Positions 1-5,194 of a stretch of DNA of 5,321 bases are shown piece by piece. The stretch is from Chryseobacterium gleum (GTDB taxonomy: Bacteria > Bacteroidota > Bacteroidia > Flavobacteriales_D > Crocinitomicaceae). Positions within the stretch are counted from its first letter, which is position 1; each line of letters begins with the position of its first letter. The stretch covers positions 1-5,321 of the forward strand of contig CAMCQL010000141.1 of NCBI GenBank assembly GCA_945877005.1. Direction: 5' to 3'. The notes below the pieces were generated by a model, which was not told where the DNA came from, ran no database searches, and saw only the letters and a program-made list of their open reading frames with translations. A program made the position numbers and the translations under genes.

Positions 1-513
1 CATTTCAAACGATTTGTCAGTTAAAGTTGTGACCTATAGTGTAAAAATACAATTTTGAAAGCAAATCACAACAACCACTTGTTAATAAATAATTGTGTTA
101 ATGTTGTGACCTATAGTGTAAAAATACAATTTTGAAAGCAAATCACAACCCTTACTTCAATAGTATGGTTTACGTTACTGTTGTGACCTATAGTGTAAAA
201 ATACAATTTTGAAAGCAAATCACAACAATTCTACTTTTTTGTTGTTCGAAGGTTAAGTTGTGACCTATAGTGTAAAAATACAATTTTGAAAGCAAATCAC
301 AACTTCTTCGTTCTGTTTATTCTGTTCTTCTGTGTTGTGACCTATAGTGTAAAAATACAATTTTGAAAACAAATCACAACGCCTTGATAATCAACATTTG
401 AAAAGTATTTGTTGTGACCTATAGTGTAAAAATACAATTTTGAAAGCAAATCACAACGCACAATGGATACATGTCTTGCTTAGCATTGTTGTGACCTATA
501 GTGTAAAAATACA
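1..513. CRISPR. End of a type II-C-like CRISPR array (six full repeats plus one truncated)
   Basis: Six full 47-base repeats begin at 26, 103, 180, 257, 334 and 411, and a broken seventh begins at 488. They begin GTTGTGACCTATAGTG and end GCAAATCACAAC; the ends GTTGTGA/TCACAAC are inverted copies of each other. Five full repeats are identical; the one at 334 has A instead of G at 369. The six complete spacers (73-102, 150-179, 227-256, 304-333, 381-410, 458-487) are all exactly 30 bases and unrelated to one another. Bases 1-25 are the end of another spacer, so the array continues leftward. A 47-base repeat with 30-base spacers, whose reverse complement begins GTTGTGATTTGCTTTC, matches my memory of Bacteroidota type II-C (Cas9) arrays such as that of Bacteroides fragilis. 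No cas gene lies in the window. The comparison with the remembered Bacteroides repeat suggests crRNA transcription on the minus strand, but this is inference. Confidence 0.97.
488..513. repeat. Truncated terminal CRISPR repeat
   Basis: The first 26 bases match the consensus repeat exactly, through AATACA. The remaining 21 bases are replaced by unrelated GC-rich sequence beginning CCGCGG. This is the last repeat-like unit. A degenerate end repeat usually marks the old, leader-distal end of an array, which would place the leader to the left of the window. The loss removes one of the two inverted ends (the CACAAC end). In minus-strand reading it also removes the TTG of the promoter-like motif within the repeat. 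Confidence 0.92.
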
Positions 514-650
514 CCGCGGAGCAGCACCGAAGGTACTATCTTTAAGTAGGACTGTCATATAAAACTCACCAAGAGAAAAACTTCAATTTTTAACAAACAC
601 ATAATTTATTCAAAAACGGCTTAAATAAAGTTGAAATAAAAGTTTATAAA
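514..650. other. Array-flanking intergenic region with a GC-rich patch
   Basis: The first 27 bases (514-540) hold 17 G or C, far above the surrounding sequence, and include the palindrome CCGCGG. A short stem TACT/AGTA with a 7-base loop follows around 534-548. The rest, up to the DUF2202 stop codon, is plain AT-rich sequence. I see no open reading frame, no clear terminator and no convincing anti-repeat that would mark a tracrRNA. Confidence 0.5.
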
Positions 651-1250
651 TTACTTCCCACATTGTTCATGGGTTGAATTAATAATAATATCATACTCTA
701 CTTGGCTTATATACACTGGGGTGTAAGCACCTAATTGACCAACAAAACTTCTCAAATGATTCCTTGAACCGCATGATAAATTATTATAAACAGTCAATAA
801 ATCAGATTTTGATGTGTGATTTTTAAAATTTTGAATATCCCTGATGTCCAAATCTTCAATGGTTGCGCCTACTTCAAATGCTTTCGTAATTGAACCATCG
901 GAAATAGCTATCAACTGATTGTATAGCTCTTGCAATTCAACATTTGAAAATTTTCCTGCTTCAGAATTAACAATCGGGTCTGATAAATTATACTTTTTCA
1001 AGAGCGTCAATACACTGTTCATATGTGATTGTTCACTAGAAGAAATATTTGCAAATATGTTGTGACCGTATTTATTAAAAGAATATGTGTACACATCTTT
1101 CGCTAATTTTTCTTCTTCTCTCAAAAAGAGTAAGTCAGATTTTTCTTCGTTCGTTAAAACAACTTCTTCATTCGCAACAGTTACTTCTTCTTTACCACAA
1201 GCACTTAAAAAAGTAAAAGCAAAAGAAATAATTAAGTACATCGATTTCAT
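651..1250 (-). CDS. DUF2202 ferritin-like domain lipoprotein
   Basis: This 199-residue protein has a lipoprotein signal peptide: a hydrophobic stretch at about 4-17 and lipobox LSAC with the acylated cysteine at C18. The mature protein should therefore be anchored in a membrane and face the periplasm or exterior. Residues 36-195 fit the DUF2202 family, a ferritin-like four-helix fold. The family signatures are visible: REEEKLA (44-50), SSEQSHM with an ExxH pair (E73, H76), GATIEDLDI (128-136) and GSRNHLRSF (161-169). E45-E47, E73, H76, E126 or E132 and H165 are plausible metal ligands, inferred from position. The family's function is not established; iron or other metal binding or redox protection would be guesses. 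The ATG at 1250 gives a complete signal peptide and is preceded by AT-rich sequence without a Shine-Dalgarno. The gene is transcribed toward the CRISPR array and divergently from the next gene. No partner gene is evident. Confidence 0.9.
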   Translation of the reverse strand: MKSMYLIISFAFTFLSACGKEEVTVANEEVVLTNEEKSDLLFLREEEKLAKDVYTYSFNKYGHNIFANISSSEQSHMNSVLTLLKKYNLSDPIVNSEAGKFSNVELQELYNQLIAISDGSITKAFEVGATIEDLDIRDIQNFKNHTSKSDLLTVYNNLSCGSRNHLRSFVGQLGAYTPVYISQVEYDIIINSTHEQCGK

Positions 1251-1315
1251 AATTTCAAATTATTAAAGTTAAACATATAACAATATTAGGTGCATTATTT
1301 TGGAATAACTGTGAC

Positions 1316-1334
1316 TTATGTTACAACAACATAA
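1316..1334. promoter_or_regulatory. Dyad symmetry TTATGTT/AACATAA
   Basis: Perfect 7-base arms, TTATGTT (1316-1322) and AACATAA (1328-1334), flank a 5-base centre. The dyad ends about 66 bases upstream of the DUF2202 start. No T-run follows, so it does not look like a terminator. It could be a regulator-binding site, but short AT-rich dyads also arise by chance. Confidence 0.3.
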
Positions 1335-1497
1335 ATAGTAATACTTTCATCTAATTATAAAATCAGTGTACTATATGAACAAATCCCTGCTCAAAACTTT
1401 CAATTAGAAATGAAAATTCAAAATGCAATCGTGGTACTTTTAACAAAGCGTATATTAACTTGTATTTATTTGAAAATATACATCAAATAAAACTTCA

Positions 1498-1522
1498 TTA
1501 ACCATTCTAATAGAATCGTTAA
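1498..1522. promoter_or_regulatory. 25-base near-perfect palindrome, possible operator
   Basis: The outer arms TTAAC (1498-1502) and GTTAA (1518-1522) and the inner arms ATTCTA (1504-1509) and TAGAAT (1511-1516) are all perfectly complementary. They are broken only by a symmetric C/C pair at 1503 and 1517, with one central base. Eleven of twelve arm positions pair. A loop of one base cannot fold well as RNA, so a DNA site for a dimeric regulator is more likely than a terminator. It lies about 130 bases before the start at 1654 and about 250 bases before the DUF2202 start. Confidence 0.45.
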
Positions 1523-1653
1523 AAGCTATTCAAAATAAGTTAAATTATCAATCAAGTGTTTTAAACAGCTCATTAACAATAGTTTATGAGAAATTAGACT
1601 CTTTTAAAATATTAATAAAATATTGATTAACAGCTTTTTAATAAAAAAACTAA

Positions 1654-2202
1654 ATGACAATTTTAAAACCAACAGCACTTATTTTCAGTATCCTTCTTTT
1701 AGTTGGTTGCAAAAAAGAAACCAATGGAACATCCACTGAAGACAGTTCCAATAATCTATACTTTAGTTTTAGTACACCTGATTGGTCGGAACACATCGAT
1801 TGCTCACGTCTTAGTTTAGACGCAACTTTTAATACTGTTTTATCAGCGCAATCTCAATCCACAAAAGAAATTTTTTACCTTATAGTTCCAACAGACAGCA
1901 GTACCTGGGTACTACCTCAAAATACAAGAAAGCACGCTATTGGAACAGACACTCTTTTTCAATTGAACCAAACATTACCAATGACAAAAGGAGCAACTGA
2001 ACGAATGTTAGGAATTCCAGGATTGAGCGACAGCAGTTACCACGAAGTGAATTCAATTAACTATTCTCATTCCGATTCTTCTGGTGTCTATTTCTTTATC
2101 AAAGGAAATTATCGCATGTGGATGACTGGTATGAATACTAATACAACGAAAAAATTTGTTACAGGTTCCTATTGTTTCAAAGTAAAGACAACGAAAAAAT
2201 AA
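1654..2202 (+). CDS. Lipoprotein of unknown function
   Basis: This 182-residue protein begins with a signal peptide whose lipobox LVGC puts the lipidated cysteine at C19. A polar, Ser/Thr-rich linker runs to about residue 34. The rest alternates short hydrophobic and polar stretches, which suggests a beta-rich exported domain. The C-terminal segment FVTGSYCFKVKTT (168-180) resembles the closing strand of many Bacteroidota beta-sandwich lipoproteins. C50 and C174 are the only cysteines outside the lipobox and could form a disulfide. I do not recognise the family. An identical 13-base stretch at 2143-2155 and 2188-2200 encodes TTKK twice, 15 codons apart, the second copy ending at the stop. The chosen start is the first ATG and gives a complete signal peptide. 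No Shine-Dalgarno is seen. The gene stands alone between two long gaps. Confidence 0.75.
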   Translation: MTILKPTALIFSILLLVGCKKETNGTSTEDSSNNLYFSFSTPDWSEHIDCSRLSLDATFNTVLSAQSQSTKEIFYLIVPTDSSTWVLPQNTRKHAIGTDTLFQLNQTLPMTKGATERMLGIPGLSDSSYHEVNSINYSHSDSSGVYFFIKGNYRMWMTGMNTNTTKKFVTGSYCFKVKTTKK

Positions 2203-2358
2203 ACCTTCCTTCTTGTTAATAAAGCATTTTTCAATTGACACTATAACTTATCTAAAGTTTTGATTTTAAGATAAACAGCAGCCAAAATTCAATTGAATAA
2301 CTTACACTCTACAAAAAGCAATAAACACTTGATAATAAATATAATAAGCACAGATTAC

Positions 2359-2404
2359 ATGTTCTTTCTATGTAAATAAATCAATTCACTTACATAGAAA
2401 ACAT
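2359..2404 (+). terminator. Long AT-rich stem-loop, possible terminator
   Basis: Arms TTTCTATGTAA (2365-2375) and TTACATAGAAA (2390-2400) pair perfectly over 11 bases around a 14-base loop. A further four pairs, ATGT (2359-2362) with ACAT (2401-2404), extend the stem past a 2-base bulge. The downstream sequence ATTTATTGTTAATTT is T-rich but interrupted, so intrinsic termination is plausible but not certain. It lies about 160 bases after the lipoprotein stop codon. It could instead be an RNA stability element or a binding site. Confidence 0.45.
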
Positions 2405-2460
2405 ATTTATTGTTAATTTAGAAACTTGACAGCATTATAAATAGTAATAATAACAAATGA

Positions 2461-2490
2461 ATAAACCGCAGATTTGATTCGGTGGTTTAT
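2461..2490 (+). promoter_or_regulatory. Stem-loop in the probable 5' leader of the TerB/zinc-ribbon gene
   Basis: ATAAACCGC (2461-2469) pairs with GTGGTTTAT (2482-2490) over nine bases with one G-U pair, closing a 12-base loop. It ends 41 bases before the start codon at 2532. If transcription begins upstream, for instance near the TTGACA at 2426, it would fold in the mRNA leader. No T-run follows, so it is not a simple terminator. No known riboswitch class is recognisable. Confidence 0.35.
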
Positions 2491-2531
2491 AATTATCAGA
2501 AAACAATAATTGCGAAGAAAAAAAACAGTAA

Positions 2532-3305
2532 ATGTACCACGAAGAACTAGAACAACTGATTGAATTTGCCTTAATTGATGGGACAATAACAGACAAAGAG
2601 CGCTCTGTATTGGTCAATAAAGCCCTTCAATTAGGGATAAATAAAGATGAATTTGAGATGGTGCTTGAAGCAAGAATTCATCAAATGAACAAAGGGCAAT
2701 CTTCAGCGAATTCATCCTCAAACGAAGAAAAGAAAAACGACACTCTGAGATGTGCAAGTTGTAATGCCATCACCACCTCATTCACTTCCAATTGTTCGTA
2801 TTGTGGCGCAGAATTCAGAAACAGTTCTACACCAAAGTCACTTCAAAATTTCTTGGAAGGATTGGATCAAATTGAATCACAAAGAACGACCTCAAATTTT
2901 GGATTATCTTCTAAATTCGATGGAAACATTGGGACAATATTCAAATGGTGGTTTTTTTGGTGGATACTTCTACCAATGAAAGTATTTCATCTAATGGGAT
3001 CACAGTTAACGGCTAATTTTTGGTCGACTATTGACTCTAGAAAAGAAGAATTTATATTAAACTTTCATGTACCCAATTCGAGGGAGGAAATTATTGAATT
3101 TACCACTCTATTTTTAAGTAAAATTCAGTACATTAGTGTATTCAAAAGCATTAGCTTGGAAGGTAAATACATCCAACGATGGAATACAGTTTGGGGGAAC
3201 AAAACAAATCAACTTTATATGAAGGCCAAACTTTCTCTTAAGGACGACCAGGAAACGATCAAGTACCTCGAGTCACTTATGATTGAAAAGGGGCTAAAGA
3301 AATAA
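2532..3305 (+). CDS. TerB-like and zinc-ribbon protein
   Basis: This 257-residue protein has two recognisable parts. Residues 4-49 (LIEFALIDGTITDKERSVL, then LGINKDEFEMVLEARI) match the helical pattern of TerB-like domains, with an acidic DGxIT/DKE turn and a second acidic helix. After a Ser/Asn-rich linker (about 53-70) comes a CxxC-10-CxxC zinc ribbon with C74, C77, C88 and C91. A very aromatic hydrophobic stretch at 137-149 (FKWWFFWWILLPM) may sit at or in the membrane. The C-terminal part (170-257) is charged and mixed, with no family I recognise. TerB domains occur in tellurite-resistance and other membrane-linked stress systems, and zinc-ribbon proteins such as YdjG accompany SPFH proteins in Bacillus. 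An adaptor or sensor role beside the SPFH protein 18 bases downstream is inferred. The start is fixed by an in-frame stop directly before the ATG; only a weak GAAGAAAA purine run precedes it. Confidence 0.8.
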   Translation: MYHEELEQLIEFALIDGTITDKERSVLVNKALQLGINKDEFEMVLEARIHQMNKGQSSANSSSNEEKKNDTLRCASCNAITTSFTSNCSYCGAEFRNSSTPKSLQNFLEGLDQIESQRTTSNFGLSSKFDGNIGTIFKWWFFWWILLPMKVFHLMGSQLTANFWSTIDSRKEEFILNFHVPNSREEIIEFTTLFLSKIQYISVFKSISLEGKYIQRWNTVWGNKTNQLYMKAKLSLKDDQETIKYLESLMIEKGLKK

Positions 3306-3320
3306 AAGAAAGAAAGAAAG
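3305..3320 (+). repeat. AAAG tetranucleotide repeat in the ribosome-binding region
   Basis: Four tandem AAAG units begin at the last base of the upstream stop codon and end three bases before the ATG at 3324. They fill almost the whole 18-base gap between the two genes. The purine tract is probably the ribosome-binding region for the SPFH gene. Slippage would alter spacing rather than reading frame. Four units is short for a true phase-variable tract. Confidence 0.7.
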
Positions 3321-3323
3321 AGC

Positions 3324-4646
3324 ATGGGTATTTTCGGTAAAAATAATGAGGGCGGATGGATGGATGTCATTCGCTGTGATCAAGAAGAATATTTAATTTG
3401 GAAATGGAGCCCTTCTGGCGAAGCAGGTACTTCTGTAAAAGAAAATGCAATTCGATACGGCAGTACACTCAGAGTAAAAGAAGGCGAAGTAGCAGTTTTT
3501 GTTTACACACAAAACAACGGCATCACGCAAGATTTTATTTTGGGTCCTACTGACACAACGATAAAGACGGCTAACTTTCCAATTCTTTCAAGTTTGGTTG
3601 GATTAGCATTCGGAGGAGAGTCACCATTTCAAGCAGAAATTTACTTCATTAACCTTTCAGGAAACATTCAACTTAAATTTGGAATTCCTTATTTTGATGT
3701 TTTTGATCCAAAATTCACTGAATTTGCAGTGCCAATTGCCGCTAGAGGAACAATCACATTTAACATTACAGATTACCGATCTTTTATAAAATTAAATCGA
3801 CTAATTAATTTTGATCTAGATGATTTAAACAAGCAGATAAAAGATATTATTAGTAAATATTCGAAGAGTGTAATTTCAAACCTTCCAACGAGTCAGAACA
3901 TCCCTGTACTTCAAATAGAACGAAAACTTATAGAAATCAACGAATTAGTTAAATCGCAACTACAACCACGACTTGAAAATGATTTTGGAATAAACATAAA
4001 GGGAATTGACTTTGAAGGGATTGAACCTAACAAATCAAGTCAAGGCTATACTTCATTATTAAAAATCACTGCTGAACTTACCTCTAAAACAACCATTGCT
4101 CAAACAGATGTAGACATAAAGAATATACAGGACACTCAAAAAATCAACATTGAAAACACAGAAGAATCACAAAGAATCCAACGAGAAGAAGCACAACGTA
4201 TACAAAAACTACAAACAGAAACAAACTACATCGCAGCACATACTCTCAATCAGCAAGCTGAAGTCCTTAAAAAGGGAGCCGAAAGCCTCGGGAATATGAG
4301 TCAAGTAAACTTAGGTGGAAACGGCGGAGACATGAATCCCGCAGGAATGATGACTGGAATGATGATGGGAAGTGCATTGGGGAACCAAATGGTAGGAATG
4401 ATGAATAACCTCAACCAAAATACTACACCCACACCTCCTCCTCCAACGAGTTACCTAATTCATAAAAACGGACAAAATAGTGGACCCTTTACATTGGCTC
4501 AACTTCAGAAAATGGCTCAAAACGGAGAGTTAACAACACAAACACATGTTTGGAAAGAAGGAATGGCTAATTGGGAGTTAGCCGGAACTATCAATGAAAT
4601 AAATGCCCTGTTTGCTTCCATTCCACCTCCACCTCCTTCTATCTGA
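3324..4646 (+). CDS. SPFH-domain protein (YdjI/COG4260 type) with C-terminal GYF_2 domain
   Basis: This 440-residue protein has an SPFH/band-7-like domain at about 12-235. It belongs to the 'virion core protein' group that includes Bacillus subtilis YdjI. Telling stretches are the opening MGIFGKNNEGGWMDVIRCDQ, LRVKEGEVAVFVYTQNNG (49-66), GPTDTTIKTANFPILSSLVG (74-93) and the PVLQIER...FGINIKGIDFEGI segment. A polar, Q/E/R-rich helical region follows at 240-320 and probably forms a coiled coil for oligomerisation. Next come a Gly/Met-rich linker (326-361), a proline run (368-374) and a GYF_2 domain (377-430) with SGPFTLAQL and VWKEGMANWELAG. The tail ends IPPPPPSI. There is no signal peptide and no clear transmembrane helix, so it is probably cytosolic and membrane-associated. 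SPFH proteins form scaffolds at membranes; YdjI works with YdjG, YdjH and PspA. YdjI-type proteins are shorter, roughly 320 residues, and often end in a zinc ribbon; here GYF_2 takes that place and the zinc ribbon is in the gene upstream. Confidence 0.88.
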   Translation: MGIFGKNNEGGWMDVIRCDQEEYLIWKWSPSGEAGTSVKENAIRYGSTLRVKEGEVAVFVYTQNNGITQDFILGPTDTTIKTANFPILSSLVGLAFGGESPFQAEIYFINLSGNIQLKFGIPYFDVFDPKFTEFAVPIAARGTITFNITDYRSFIKLNRLINFDLDDLNKQIKDIISKYSKSVISNLPTSQNIPVLQIERKLIEINELVKSQLQPRLENDFGINIKGIDFEGIEPNKSSQGYTSLLKITAELTSKTTIAQTDVDIKNIQDTQKINIENTEESQRIQREEAQRIQKLQTETNYIAAHTLNQQAEVLKKGAESLGNMSQVNLGGNGGDMNPAGMMTGMMMGSALGNQMVGMMNNLNQNTTPTPPPPTSYLIHKNGQNSGPFTLAQLQKMAQNGELTTQTHVWKEGMANWELAGTINEINALFASIPPPPPSI

Positions 4647-4688
4647 CACGAATGATTTACAAGAGTTTATATTAAATAAGTTTAAGAC

Positions 4689-5045
4689 ATGAAAATAAAC
4701 ACAACATCTGCGCTGCTAGCTAGTTCTATGGCATTATTAATAAGTTATGGGCTATATTCCATGCAATCATCTTCAGCAACAAATCAATTAATCATAGGTA
4801 TTTCAAGTTTTATACAACTAACGGTTCAATTAATTTTCCTGTTAGCACTTCAATCGACTTCACCAAGAACTACCATAAATACCCGAACAATTTCAATTGT
4901 TTTTTTACTCCTCAACTTAGGATGCAATACTTTTTTCGCATTACAAAACTTTAATAGTACAACCTACATCATTACCAACGGATTGCTCTTCAGTAGTTAT
5001 TTATTGATTGTGTTTAAATTATCGACCAAAGAAAGCGCTTCATAA
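4689..5045 (+). CDS. Small four-helix membrane protein of unknown function
   Basis: This 118-residue protein is mostly hydrophobic, with four likely membrane helices at about 7-25, 34-54, 66-86 and 90-109. They are joined by short polar loops, and the C-terminus (LSTKESAS) is polar. The loop STSPRTTINTRT (57-68) carries two arginines, so it probably faces the cytoplasm with both termini. No catalytic or binding motif is visible and I do not recognise a family. It begins 42 bases after the SPFH gene on the same strand with no terminator between them, so it may be the last gene of that unit and a membrane partner of the SPFH protein. Position is the only evidence for that. Its ATG lacks a Shine-Dalgarno, as is usual here. 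Confidence 0.7.
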   Translation: MKINTTSALLASSMALLISYGLYSMQSSSATNQLIIGISSFIQLTVQLIFLLALQSTSPRTTINTRTISIVFLLLNLGCNTFFALQNFNSTTYIITNGLLFSSYLLIVFKLSTKESAS

Positions 5046-5154
5046 TAGGAGGTTAAAACACCTAGAGGTTAATTAAGATCCTAAATTCTTCTATTTTAAA
5101 AATTGAATAATTGGATTACATCTTCAAATATTCATAGAACAATGTCAACCGTAA

Positions 5155-5187
5155 TTGAGTAGTATCTCTACTATTTTACTAATTTTG
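5155..5187 (+). promoter_or_regulatory. Bacteroidota-type promoter before tatC
   Basis: TAATTTTG (5180-5187) is an exact match to the Bacteroidota -7 consensus TAnnTTTG. A TTG at 5155-5157 lies 22 bases before it, near the upper end of the spacing known for the -33 element. A short dyad, AGTAG (5158-5162) and CTACT (5168-5172), sits between the two elements, where a repressor could act. Transcription would start near 5192-5195, almost at the first tatC start codon. Confidence 0.5.
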
Positions 5188-5194
5188 CTTCCCT

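Larger units (their letters stand above)
1251..1653. other. Divergent intergenic region, 403 bases
   Basis: This gap lies between the starts of two divergently transcribed lipoprotein genes, so it should contain both promoters. It is very AT-rich. I find no full TTG/TAnnTTTG promoter on either strand and no open frame worth calling. Two dyad symmetries stand out and are listed separately (1316-1334 and 1498-1522). No tRNA or other known RNA is recognisable. Confidence 0.6.
2203..2531. other. Intergenic region, 329 bases, with hairpins
   Basis: This gap separates two plus-strand genes. It contains no credible open frame beyond short AT-rich stretches. Two strong inverted repeats are listed separately (2359-2404 and 2461-2490). 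A weaker stem, TTATCT (2248-2253) with AGATAA (2269-2274), lacks a T-run. A TTGACA at 2426-2431 followed 16 bases later by TAATAA could be a promoter for the gene at 2532. It does not match the usual Bacteroidota -7 element, so it is only a weak candidate. Confidence 0.55.

Noticed and set aside
1059..1067. Nine-base match GTTGTGACC to the start of the CRISPR repeat, considered as a tracrRNA anti-repeat or stray repeat.
   Set aside because: It lies inside the DUF2202 gene where it encodes conserved family residues (YGHN on the minus strand), and the match stops after nine bases.
1310..1319. TGTGACTTAT resembles repeat sequence TGTGACCTAT with one mismatch, considered as an anti-repeat of a tracrRNA.
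   Set aside because: Ten bases with one mismatch is expected several times by chance in this window, and the similarity does not extend on either side.
2053..2241. Minus-strand open frame of 62 codons overlapping the end of the lipoprotein gene.
   Set aside because: It is antisense to a credible lipoprotein gene, has no recognisable features and reads like a by-product of the other strand.
2248..2274. Stem TTATCT/AGATAA after the lipoprotein gene, considered as its terminator.
   Set aside because: Only six A/T-rich pairs with a long loop and no T-run; weaker than the stem at 2359-2404.
2435..2617. Minus-strand open frame of 60 codons across the start of the TerB/zinc-ribbon gene.
   Set aside because: It is antisense to the TerB-like domain coding region and its protein is low-complexity (Ser, Tyr, Cys runs) with no start signal.
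2752..2979. Plus-strand open frame of 75 codons inside the TerB/zinc-ribbon gene.
   Set aside because: It is fully contained in another frame of a gene with clear domains, including the CxxC zinc ribbon.
5047..5052. AGGAGG, a perfect Shine-Dalgarno-like sequence right after the small membrane protein gene.
   Set aside because: No usable start codon follows at a suitable distance, and genes in this window do not use such sites.
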